Assembly: GCA_934757245.1 (NCBI GenBank)
Contig: CAKVLH010000025.1
Location: 1-6,396 of the forward strand
Direction of reading: 5' to 3'
DNA length: 6,396 bases
DNA from: an uncultured Candidatus Melainabacteria bacterium
Lineage (GTDB): Bacteria > Cyanobacteriota > Vampirovibrionia > Gastranaerophilales > Gastranaerophilaceae
Below the pieces are notes generated by a model, which did no database searches, had not been told where the DNA came from, and saw only the letters and a program-made list of their open reading frames with translations. Position numbers and translations under genes: made by a program. Positions 1 to 5,643 of the stretch are shown one piece after another (the stretch's first letter is position 1; each line of letters begins with the position of its first letter).

Positions 1-90
1 AGAAAAAGTAAGCAAAAAGACTTTTCAAATATTGTCGGATGACATAAGTTTAACTACAAGACTAATTTAAACCTCCAAGTCATCCTCAAT
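1..90 (+). repeat. Structured intergenic repeat, copy A
   Basis: A purine-rich lead (AGAAAAAGTAAGCAAAAAGA) is followed by TTGTCGGATGACA and, 42 bases further, AAGTCATCC. The 7-base arms GGATGAC (37-43) and GTCATCC (79-85) are perfect complements, with an inner stem GTTTAA/TTAAAC (48-53/67-72). The same layout with the same spacing recurs at 1426-1509, where the arms are GGTTGAC/GTCAACC, so paired changes keep the stem. About 30 bases later comes TTGGCATATTCCCTCC; copy B has TTGGCGAATTACCCCTC at the equivalent place. The element may begin before the window. No coding frame is seen. Confidence 0.6.
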
Positions 91-115
91 GGAGAAACTT
101 TAAGCTTGGCATATT

Positions 116-147
116 CCCTCCTAGTGGGAGGGTTAGGGAGAGGGTTA
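116..147. repeat. C-rich palindromic repeat
   Basis: CCCTCC (116-121) and GGAGGG (127-132) form a 6-bp stem, followed by TTAGGGAGAGGGTTA. It matches the reverse complement of the element at 1664-1698, which also has a CCCTCTCC hairpin next to a TTAGGG/CCCTAA segment. It belongs to the C-rich palindrome family also seen at 1539, 2547, 4593, 5730 and 5844. Confidence 0.6.
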
Positions 148-190
148 CATAAATAAAACTATTAGTGTATTTTAAACTACCAAGTCAACC
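143..190 (+). repeat. Structured intergenic repeat, copy C (left part replaced)
   Basis: From ACATAA at 147 to GTCAACC at 190 the stretch is 44 bases long, as in copies A (42-85) and B (1466-1509), sharing ACAtAA, CTA and the CAAGTCAACC end. The left arm is not TTGTCGGTTGAC: the sequence runs out of the adjacent C-rich palindrome as GGGTTAC, which can still pair with GT(C)AACC with one bulge. It looks like a copy whose 5' part was replaced by the palindrome. Confidence 0.45.
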
Positions 191-360
191 AGTTGAGCGC
201 ATCCACTTCTTTTGGTAGAAGGTTTGTGGGAGGATTTTATAAAAAGAATAGCCGAGGTGGCTAATAGACTATCAGCGACCTCCAATGTTTAATTAGGGTA
301 TCAAATCTTTTTGATGCTTATAGTTAGATTTTTAAGGGCTTGCAAAAGCTCTTTTTTTTT
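191..360 (+). ncRNA. Candidate small RNA or leader, unknown family
   Basis: No reading frame is supported here, but plus-strand hairpins are dense. CTTCT/AGAAG (206-210/217-221) can be enclosed by ATCC/GGAT (201-204/232-235). An imperfect 29-base hairpin GAGGT...ACCTC (254-282) contains GCT/AGC and ATA/TAT. GTATCAAA/TTTGATGC (298-305/310-317) closes a TCTT loop. The series ends in a textbook terminator at 334-360. This could be an independent small RNA, the 3' end of an upstream transcript, or a leader that attenuates the gene at 401. I match it to no known RNA family and see no clear promoter at its 5' end. Confidence 0.3.
334..360 (+). terminator. Intrinsic terminator with GCAA tetraloop
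   Basis: The stem AGGGCTT (335-341) pairs with AAGCTCT (346-352), all seven positions paired with one G-U, closing a GCAA tetraloop (342-345). An uninterrupted run of eight T follows (353-360). It should stop plus-strand transcription arriving from the left and insulate the gene at 401. Confidence 0.8.
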
Positions 361-370
361 ATGATATAAT
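340..370 (+). promoter_or_regulatory. Promoter of the activator gene (extended -10)
   Basis: TGATATAAT (362-370) is a perfect TATAAT with the TGN extension. The best upstream hexamer is TTGCAA (340-345) at a long 19-base spacing, so recognition may depend mainly on the extended -10. Transcription would begin near 377, giving a leader of about 24 bases that contains AAGAAGG (387-393) as Shine-Dalgarno, 7 bases before the ATG. The promoter overlaps the terminator, so the gene probably starts its own transcript. Confidence 0.6.
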
Positions 371-400
371 AAAGCATATTAAAGGGAAGAAGGTAAAAAG

Positions 401-1405
401 ATGAGTTTAGATGTATATTTAGGTATCGACGTTGGTTCAGTTACAACAAAATTAGCATTAGTTGATGAAAAAGGTAAGTACATTGATTCTTACATGCTAA
501 AAACTGCCGGCAAACCGGTTGACGCAGTTCAAAACGGTTTAAAACAAATTTATTCACAAGCACTTTGCGAATATTCAGTAAAAGGTGTTGGAACAACAGG
601 TTCAGGTAGAAATCTTGCCGGTGCACTAGTGGGTGCGGATGTTGTTAAAAACGAAATTACGGCTCACGCAGTAGCTGCAAGTACAAATATACCGGGAGTA
701 CAAACTATTCTTGAAATCGGCGGACAAGACAGTAAAATTATTATCTTAAGAGACGGTATTGTAACCGATTTTGCGATGAATACGGTTTGTGCAGCAGGTA
801 CGGGCAGTTTTCTTGACCACCAAGCACAAAGATTGAATGTTCCTATTGAAAAATTCGGTGAAACAGCACTTAAATCAGAAAACCCTGCACGTATTGCCGG
901 TCGTTGCGGTGTATTCGCAGAAAGCGATTTGATTCACAAACAACAACTTGGTTATCCTGTAGAAGATTTGTTGTATGGTTTATGTCAAGCGCTTGTTAGA
1001 AACTATCTTTCAAACTTGGCTCTCGGAAAAGAATTGTTGCCTACAATTTCATTCCAAGGCGGTGTTGCAACAAATTCAGGTATGGTAAAAGCTTTCGAAG
1101 AAGCTTTGAATACAAAAATTGTTGTTCCGGAAAATCACCAAACAATGGGTGCAATCGGTGCGGCACTTCTTGCAATGGAAAATCACCAATACACAGAAGT
1201 TGATACTAAGTTCAAAGGTTGGGAAGTTGGTAACATGAATTTCCAATCAGTAACTTGTCAATGCACCGGCTGTTCTAACAACTGCGAAGTTATCACGATT
1301 TTAGAAGGCGCAGAACCTATGCACCACGTAGAAAAAATCGGTGATATTAAAGGTAACATTATCGCACGTTGGGGCGGAACTTGCGGAAGATGGGATATTG
1401 CATAG
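401..1405 (+). CDS. 2-hydroxyacyl-CoA dehydratase activator-like ATPase (BadF/BadG/BcrA/BcrD family)
   Basis: This 334-residue protein of the ASKHA ATPase fold resembles HgdC and BadF/BcrA activators, which hydrolyse ATP to push a low-potential electron into 2-hydroxyacyl-CoA dehydratases or benzoyl-CoA reductases. Seen: first phosphate loop GIDVGSVTTK (8-17), TGSGR (66-70), ILEIGGQDSK (103-112), and FQGGVATN (218-225) for the adenosine site. C130 in NTVCAAGTGSF and C169 in GRCGVFAES match the two cysteines that in HgdC hold one [4Fe-4S] cluster across the dimer. The tail (about 283-334) adds C286, C288, C291, C295 and C328, a pattern I associate with the longer activase-related proteins; a second metal site is inference. 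The start has a good Shine-Dalgarno. No dehydratase subunit is adjacent, so the substrate is unknown. Cytoplasmic: no signal peptide or membrane segment. Phe codons are mostly TTC (6 of 8), unlike aroA, hinting at high expression. Confidence 0.9.
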   Translation: MSLDVYLGIDVGSVTTKLALVDEKGKYIDSYMLKTAGKPVDAVQNGLKQIYSQALCEYSVKGVGTTGSGRNLAGALVGADVVKNEITAHAVAASTNIPGVQTILEIGGQDSKIIILRDGIVTDFAMNTVCAAGTGSFLDHQAQRLNVPIEKFGETALKSENPARIAGRCGVFAESDLIHKQQLGYPVEDLLYGLCQALVRNYLSNLALGKELLPTISFQGGVATNSGMVKAFEEALNTKIVVPENHQTMGAIGAALLAMENHQYTEVDTKFKGWEVGNMNFQSVTCQCTGCSNNCEVITILEGAEPMHHVEKIGDIKGNIIARWGGTCGRWDIA

Positions 1406-1437
1406 TTACTTTTTCTTTACTAAAAAGAAAAAGTAAC
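1405..1437 (+). repeat. Long perfect A/T-rich hairpin at the activator stop codon
   Basis: GTTACTTTTTCTTT (1405-1418) and AAAGAAAAAGTAAC (1424-1437) are perfect 14-base inverted repeats around an ACTAA loop; the first G belongs to the TAG stop. It could end the activator transcript, but the stem has few G-C pairs and no T run follows, so it is not a standard intrinsic terminator. Its right arm is the start of structured repeat copy B; copy A begins at the same motif at the window edge. Confidence 0.6.
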
Positions 1438-1509
1438 CAAAAAGAAAAGAACATCTTGTCGGTTGACAGAAGTATAGCTACTAACTCGATGTAATATAGC
1501 AAGTCAACC
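1426..1509 (+). repeat. Structured intergenic repeat, copy B
   Basis: It has the same order as copy A: AGAAAAAGTAACCAAAAAGA, then TTGTCGGTTGACAGAAGT, then AAGTCAACC. Arms GGTTGAC (1461-1467) and GTCAACC (1503-1509) are perfect complements and start 42 bases apart, exactly as in copy A. The one-base arm difference from copy A (A/T at the third position) is compensated in the other arm. The C-rich palindrome at 1539 follows about 30 bases later, as in copy A. Confidence 0.6.
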
Positions 1510-1538
1510 TCTGCTGTTGCAACTACAAATTTGGCGAA

Positions 1539-1620
1539 TTACCCCTCGCCCCTTGAGGGAGAGGGAAGAAAATCAAGTTGAAAGCTATGCTTGAAACTTA
1601 GATTTTCGGGTGAGGGGTAA
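1539..1620. repeat. Full-length C-rich palindromic element (about 82 bp)
   Basis: Outer arms TTACCCCTCGCCC (1539-1551) and GGGTGAGGGGTAA (1608-1620) pair over 13 positions with one G-U in RNA. Inside lie CCTTGAGGGAGAGGG, then GAAAATC/GATTTTC (1568-1574/1601-1607), AAGTT/AACTT (1575-1579/1595-1599) and AAGC/GCTT (1582-1585/1589-1592) around a TAT loop. Almost the whole element folds into one rod. It is the most complete member in the window and shares its plan with the copy inside the flavoprotein gene. No transposase is present. Confidence 0.75.
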
Positions 1621-1663
1621 TGTTTAGGAATAGATGAGCGGTATTCTATTTAAATAAAAATAA

Positions 1664-1698
1664 ACACCTCACCCTAACCCTCTCCTGTAAGGAGAGGG
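1664..1698. repeat. C-rich palindromic repeat upstream of kdsA
   Basis: CACCTCACCCTAA is followed by a 9-bp hairpin, CCCTCTCCT (1678-1686) and AGGAGAGGG (1690-1698), with a GTA loop. It sits 30 bases before the kdsA start codon and would lie in the kdsA leader if transcription starts upstream of it. It is inverted relative to the copy at 116-147. Confidence 0.65.
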
Positions 1699-1728
1699 AA
1701 TAACCAAGATTTGTAAGAAAGAGAAAAC

Positions 1729-2538
1729 ATGATAAAACTAAACAACTTTGAAATCGGCTCAAATAAATTAACAATCTTAGCCGGACCATGCGCAATAGAA
1801 TCAATGGATATATTAAAACAAACTGCAGAAACTTTGAAAAAAGTTTGTGCAGAACTTGGCATAAATTATGTTTTCAAATCCTCTTTTGATAAGGCGAATC
1901 GTTCTTCTATTAACTCTTATCGTGGAGTTGGGATGGAAAAAGGTTTAGAAATGCTTGCGCAAATCAAGAAAGAATTTGAAGTTCCTATAGTAACTGATAT
2001 TCATCTTCCAGAACAAGCTGAACCTGTTGCAGAGGTGGCTGATATTTTGCAAATTCCGGCTTTCCTTTGTCGTCAAACTGACTTACTTGTAGCTGCTGCT
2101 AAAACCGGAAAAATTGTAAACATAAAAAAAGGACAATTTCTTGCACCACAGCAAATGAAATCTTTAGTTAAAAAAGTTGAAGACAGCGGAAATCACAACA
2201 TAATGCTAACAGATAGAGGCGTTTCGTTCGGCTATAACAATTTAGTTGTGGATTTTAGAGCAATTCCTATTATGAAAGAATTTGGTTTTCCTGTAGTTTT
2301 TGATGCTACTCATAGCGTGCAAATGCCTGGGTCAAACGGCGATTCAACAGGTGGAGACAGGAGATTTGTACCGACTTTAGCAAATGCGGCTATGGCAGCC
2401 GGTGCGGATGTTTTATTCTTTGAAATTCATCCAGAACCTGACAAAGCTCTTTGCGATGGAGCAAATATGTTAGCTCTTAAAGATGCTAAAAAAGTATTCG
2501 AAAAATGTAAAGCTATCTTTGAGTTGGTTAGAGAATAG
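1729..2538 (+). CDS. kdsA: 3-deoxy-8-phosphooctulonate (Kdo-8-P) synthase
   Basis: This cytoplasmic enzyme condenses phosphoenolpyruvate with arabinose-5-phosphate to Kdo-8-phosphate, the precursor of the Kdo that links lipid A to the LPS core. At 269 residues it is close to the usual family length. Motifs in order: LAGPCAIES (17-25), [12 protein letters not shown] (49-60), SYRG (63-66), VTDIH (88-92), [11 protein letters not shown] (110-120), [10 protein letters not shown] (131-140), [16 protein letters not shown] (162-177), FDATHSVQ (191-198), GGDRRF (208-213) and [16 protein letters not shown] (231-246). C21 lies where the metal-independent E. coli enzyme has Asn; with H195, E232 and D243 it forms the metal-site set of the metal-dependent class. 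The start gives the expected N-terminus; the Shine-Dalgarno is weak (AGAAAGAG, 1716-1723) and I see no convincing promoter. The stop is 57 bases before aroA, same strand, suggesting cotranscription. Confidence 0.95.
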   Translation: MIKLNNFEIGSNKLTILAGPCAIESMDILKQTAETLKKVCAELGINYVFKSSFDKANRSSINSYRGVGMEKGLEMLAQIKKEFEVPIVTDIHLPEQAEPVAEVADILQIPAFLCRQTDLLVAAAKTGKIVNIKKGQFLAPQQMKSLVKKVEDSGNHNIMLTDRGVSFGYNNLVVDFRAIPIMKEFGFPVVFDATHSVQMPGSNGDSTGGDRRFVPTLANAAMAAGADVLFFEIHPEPDKALCDGANMLALKDAKKVFEKCKAIFELVRE

Positions 2539-2546
2539 TGAGGGTT

Positions 2547-2594
2547 TACCCTCCCCTTGAGGGTGGGTCGAAATCTCTGATTTCGGGGTGGGGT
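2547..2594 (+). repeat. C-rich palindrome forming the aroA ribosome binding site
   Basis: TACCCTCCCC (2547-2556) can pair with GGGGTGGGGT (2585-2594), with one mismatch and one bulge. Inside is a perfect GAAATC (2570-2575)/GATTTC (2579-2584) hairpin with a TCT loop. The right arm ends one base before the aroA ATG at 2596. GGGGTG (2585-2590) can pair with CACCTC of the anti-Shine-Dalgarno (one G-U), 5 bases from the ATG, and no other binding site is present. The element therefore appears to supply the aroA ribosome binding site and can also fold to hide it. Confidence 0.65.
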
Positions 2595-2595
2595 C

Positions 2596-3873
2596 ATGTT
2601 AAAAAAAGTATCACGCAAAAATTCATTAAAAGGTTCTATTACAATACCTTCTGACAAATCCATTTCACACAGAGCTGTTATGTTTTCATCAATTGCAGAG
2701 GGTGAATGTATTGTTCGTAATTTTTCAAGCGGAGCGGATTGCCATTCCACTCTAAATTTGTTCAAAAATTTAGGAACTGATATTCAATTTGTTGACGATA
2801 AAACGCTAAAAATAAAATCAACAGGTGTTTTACAACCGACAAAAGATTCTATTTATGATTGCGGAAATTCCGGCACCACAATGCGTTTAGTTTCCGGAAT
2901 TTTAGCTAGTCAAAACTTTAATTCAACTTTAATTGGAGATTTAAGCTTATCTAAACGTCCGATGAAACGTGTAATTGAGCCTTTATCTCTTATGGGAGCA
3001 AAAATTGAATCAGAAGAAGGACATGCTCCATTAAAAATTACTGGGCAAAAATTGCATGGTATTAGCTATAATTCAAAACTTGCAAGCGCACAGGTTAAAT
3101 CTTGCATTCTTTTGGCTGGTTTAAAAGCTGAAGGCGAAACTATTTTTACAGAACCTTATGTTTCAAGAAACCATACCGAAAATTTGTTTAAGTATATGGG
3201 CGCTAATATTAAAGTTTACGGTGCCGCTGTAACACTTAAACCTTCTATCTTACAGGCAAAAGATATTGATGTTGTTGGAGATATTTCATCTGCAGCATTC
3301 TTTATAGTGGCTGGGTTAATTGTTCCAAATTCAGATTTTGTGATTAAAAATGTAGGCTTAAATTACACTCGCTCGGGTATAATTGATGTTGCCAACCGTA
3401 TGGGCGGAAATATAGAAATCTTGAATAAAACAACTGTTTCTGGAGAAGAAGTTGGTGATATCAGAGTTCAGTATACAGAAAATTTAAAACCTTGCACAAT
3501 AGAAGGTGAAGATATTCCTCGATTAATAGATGAACTTCCTGTTATAGCGGTATTAGCTTCTCAAGCACAGGGAGAAACGCTTGTTAAAAATGCTGAAGAT
3601 TTGCGTAATAAGGAATCAGATAGAATTAAATGTTTAGTTGAAGAATTGTCTAAAATTGGCGTAAATATTGAAGAACGCCCAGACGGTTTTGTTGTTTGTG
3701 GAAAATCTGAACTTGAAGGTGGAACAGAACTTGAAAGCTACCACGATCATAGACTCGCCATGAGTTATTATATTGCCGGATTAATTTGCAAAAAAGAAAT
3801 TGCTATAAATGGTTTTGAATGGACAAAAATTTCTTTTCCTGAATTTGAAGAATTGATAGACCAATTAAACTAG
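2596..3873 (+). CDS. aroA: 3-phosphoshikimate 1-carboxyvinyltransferase (EPSP synthase)
   Basis: This enzyme transfers the enolpyruvyl group of phosphoenolpyruvate to shikimate-3-phosphate, the sixth step of the shikimate route to chorismate. At 425 residues it is full length. Motifs: IPSDKSISHR (17-26), CGNSGTTMRL (89-98), GDLSLSKRPM (114-123), SAQVK (164-168), SRNHTE (190-195), NYTRS (256-260), DELPVIA (312-318) with the catalytic Asp, NKESDRI (338-344) and DHRLAM (384-389). SAQxK, RxHTE and NxTR are hallmarks of class II (CP4/Bacillus-like) EPSP synthases rather than the E. coli class, although the loop keeps the Gly of GNSGT where CP4 has Ala. Inhibitor tolerance is not shown. The start fits the conserved N-terminus (LKGSITIPSDK follows) and uses the binding site within the palindrome at 2547-2594. 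Codon use is strongly A/T-ending. The stop faces the flavoprotein stop 23 bp away, with no clear terminator between. Confidence 0.96.
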   Translation: MLKKVSRKNSLKGSITIPSDKSISHRAVMFSSIAEGECIVRNFSSGADCHSTLNLFKNLGTDIQFVDDKTLKIKSTGVLQPTKDSIYDCGNSGTTMRLVSGILASQNFNSTLIGDLSLSKRPMKRVIEPLSLMGAKIESEEGHAPLKITGQKLHGISYNSKLASAQVKSCILLAGLKAEGETIFTEPYVSRNHTENLFKYMGANIKVYGAAVTLKPSILQAKDIDVVGDISSAAFFIVAGLIVPNSDFVIKNVGLNYTRSGIIDVANRMGGNIEILNKTTVSGEEVGDIRVQYTENLKPCTIEGEDIPRLIDELPVIAVLASQAQGETLVKNAEDLRNKESDRIKCLVEELSKIGVNIEERPDGFVVCGKSELEGGTELESYHDHRLAMSYYIAGLICKKEIAINGFEWTKISFPEFEELIDQLN

Positions 3874-3896
3874 TACCATTGCAAAGAAACCTGACA

Positions 3897-5153
3897 CTAC
3901 TCAATTGCAGATATTCCACAAGACGCCACATATGCAGTAGACCAAGCATTTTGGAGATTATATCCACCGCAAAATCCATCGATATTCAACGCTTCTCCAA
4001 TGCAATAGAGATTTTGGTATTTTTTTAGCTCCATTGTTTTAGGGTCAATTTCATTTAAATCAATACCCCCCGCCGTAACCGTTTCCTCGCCTTTATTCGT
4101 GCCGGTAATAGTAAATTCTAAATGATGAATCCTATTTAAAATATAATCTCTGGTTTTGCCGTCAATATTATGGGCTTTTATGTCTGCAATATCTCCAATC
4201 AAATATTTGATAATTCCATGCGGAAGAAATTTTGATAAAATATTTTTAACGTCTTTGTGTGGGTTAGAATTGAGCAATTCTTGCAGGTTGAATTCTTGTG
4301 GATACAAATCAAAACTCAATTTGTATGGAAAATCGTCTCTTGCTTTAATAGATGAAATTTTGTAGGTTAAAGGCCCTGAAATTCCAAAATGTGTAAATAA
4401 CAAATTTTCTGTAATTCCGTTGCAATGGGCATTTTTAATTACTATTCCAGAAATATCTTTATTTTTTTCTTTTGTGTTTAAACCAACTAATGATGGCCTT
4501 GGCGGTATTATCTTAATATCAAAATTTTTCAAAAAATTAAAATTCCAATGTCCGCCAATTGCAATAATTACGTGCGAAAACAGGTATTCGCATATCCCCT
4601 CCCCCCATGAGGGAGAAGGAGTTGCCGTTAACGAAGCTTTGCTGAGTTTTACGGATACGGGTGTGGGGTATTTAGACGTTAAAACTTTAAATCCACCATC
4701 TATCCTTTCAACCTCAACAACTTCTTCTCTTTGAATCTGAACATTTTTTAAATGGTCTAAAATTCTCTCTCTCACGTCTTTTGCGCTATTTGAAGTCGGG
4801 AAAATTCTCTCATCTTCTTGCGTATATGTTTCAACTCCGAATTCATCAAATAACGCTAATGTATCATAAGTTGAAAATTTAGAAAATACTGAATATAAAA
4901 ATTTTTCACCACGCGGATAATTTTTAGCTAAATCTTTAAAATCATATTCTGCATGTGCTAAATTACATCGTCCTCCGCCTGTTGGCAAAAGAGTTCTTAG
5001 TGGCATTCCTTTGTCAAATAAGGTAACGTCAAAACCTTCTTTTTGTAATAAATAAGCACAAATACACCCGGAAGCTCCAGCACCAATAATTGCAATATTT
5101 GCATTCGTGTTTTTGTGATTAAGATGAAGACTTTTTTTAGATTCTTGTTCCAT
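3897..5153 (-). CDS. HI0933/BaiN-family FAD-dependent oxidoreductase with an in-frame repeat insert
   Basis: This 418-residue flavoprotein belongs to the HI0933 family (TIGR00275-like, often named NAD(P)/FAD-dependent or aminoacetone oxidase-like); its substrate is generally unknown. Seen: dinucleotide-binding IIGAGASG (22-29), TGGGRCNLAH (58-67), VIIAIGG (195-201), FTHFGISGP (253-261), TVTAGGIDL (358-366) and the FAD-closing tail LYCIGEALNIDGFCGGYNLQ (382-401), typical of the family. Residues 162-187 (4593-4670), including TPSPSWGEG, are a translated C-rich palindrome absent from the family consensus; without it the text reads FKVLTSK-CEYLFSHVIIAIGG, a normal join. After AIGG the usual glycine-rich GSTGDGY-like segment is not visible and the chain is shorter. 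I chose ATG at 5153, overlapping the folK end by 17 bases; an in-frame TTG at 5162 would add three residues. Neither has a clear Shine-Dalgarno, which suggests translational coupling to folK. Confidence 0.88.
   Translation of the reverse strand: MEQESKKSLHLNHKNTNANIAIIGAGASGCICAYLLQKEGFDVTLFDKGMPLRTLLPTGGGRCNLAHAEYDFKDLAKNYPRGEKFLYSVFSKFSTYDTLALFDEFGVETYTQEDERIFPTSNSAKDVRERILDHLKNVQIQREEVVEVERIDGGFKVLTSKYPTPVSVKLSKASLTATPSPSWGEGICEYLFSHVIIAIGGHWNFNFLKNFDIKIIPPRPSLVGLNTKEKNKDISGIVIKNAHCNGITENLLFTHFGISGPLTYKISSIKARDDFPYKLSFDLYPQEFNLQELLNSNPHKDVKNILSKFLPHGIIKYLIGDIADIKAHNIDGKTRDYILNRIHHLEFTITGTNKGEETVTAGGIDLNEIDPKTMELKKYQNLYCIGEALNIDGFCGGYNLQNAWSTAYVASCGISAIE
4593..4670 (-). repeat. C-rich palindrome inserted in frame within the flavoprotein gene
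   Basis: On the plus strand TATCCCCTCCCCCC (4593-4606) opens the element and GGGTGTGGGGTA (4659-4670) closes it, with partly complementary ends. Inside are CCGT/ACGG (4625-4628/4651-4654) and AGC-TTT-GCT (4635-4643), matching the plan of the 82-bp element at 1539. It spans 78 bp, exactly 26 codons, and is read without a stop. TAT lies at both edges (4593-4595, 4669-4671) and could be a target duplication. It recalls the Rickettsia palindromic elements, which also insert in frame in genes. Confidence 0.7.
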
Positions 5154-5637
5154 ACAAAACAACCATTTCAGGGTTTTCTAGTTCTTCATAGAGTTCCATA
5201 ACTGTTTTTTTATAAATAGGATGCACAAAGTCTTGCGCAATTTCTAGCATTGGGACTAGTACAAAAGCTCGTTTACAGAAATTTTTATGCGGAATTGTTA
5301 AACGCTCAGTATTCAGAATTAAATTATCATAGAATAAAATATCAATATCGAGTGTTCTATCTGTATAAATTCCGACTTCATTTCTTTTTCTACCAAGTTG
5401 ATTTTCGATTCTTTGGCATTCGTTTAATAATTCTTCTGGAGTAAAAGTTGTCGAAATTTGAATAACTGCGTTTACAAACCAGTTTTCTGAATTCATTTGC
5501 CAAGGTTCAGACTCATAAAATGATGAAGTAGCGACTACATTAATTTTTTCTGACGCGCTTATCAAGCTGGTCGCTTGTTGTAAGTAACCAACTCTGTCGC
5601 CTAAATTAGAACCTAATGATAAATAAACTATTGCCAT
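5137..5637 (-). CDS. folK: 2-amino-4-hydroxy-6-hydroxymethyldihydropteridine diphosphokinase
   Basis: HPPK transfers pyrophosphate from ATP to 6-hydroxymethyl-7,8-dihydropterin, the step before dihydropteroate synthase in folate synthesis; it is cytoplasmic. At 166 residues it matches the family length. Seen: GSNLGDR (9-15), SSFYESEPW (38-46), N56 in FVNAVI, LGRKR (81-85), RTLDIDIL (94-101) with D97 and D99 as the Mg-binding aspartates, and IPHKNFCKRAFVLVPMLEIA (115-134) with H117 and R123 of the PHxxxxxRxF motif. The N-terminus fits the ATG because GSNLGDR must lie near residue 9, and no better start exists. There is no Shine-Dalgarno; the promoter at 5644-5673 puts the predicted +1 on the ATG itself. 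The 3' end overlaps the flavoprotein start. No other folate gene is visible. Confidence 0.95.
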   Translation of the reverse strand: MAIVYLSLGSNLGDRVGYLQQATSLISASEKINVVATSSFYESEPWQMNSENWFVNAVIQISTTFTPEELLNECQRIENQLGRKRNEVGIYTDRTLDIDILFYDNLILNTERLTIPHKNFCKRAFVLVPMLEIAQDFVHPIYKKTVMELYEELENPEMVVLYGTRI

Positions 5638-5643
5638 ATTTTG

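Noticed and set aside
251..283. GCCGAGGTGGC resembles the start of a tRNA-Leu
   Set aside because: No anticodon arm, T-arm (GGTTCRA) or CCA-side acceptor follows at the right distance; the segment folds as a simple hairpin.
1620..1728. Promoter for kdsA around TATTCT/TATTTA (1642-1652)
   Set aside because: The hexamers at suitable spacing match the -35 consensus poorly; not strong enough to annotate.
2427..2765. Minus-strand open frame of 112 codons across the kdsA-aroA junction
   Set aside because: It is antisense to conserved parts of two well-identified genes and contains the translated palindrome; no family resemblance.
3874..3896. Terminator between the converging aroA and flavoprotein genes
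   Set aside because: Only a weak TGCAA/TTGCA pairing was seen, with no G-C stem or T run.
4156..4734. Plus-strand open frames within the flavoprotein gene
   Set aside because: They are antisense to a gene with clear flavoprotein motifs; part of one is simply the palindrome read the other way.
5154..5162. TTG at 5162 as the flavoprotein start
   Set aside because: ATG at 5153 is in frame three codons later, keeps the normal N-terminus and gives a shorter overlap; neither has a clear Shine-Dalgarno, so TTG is not fully excluded.
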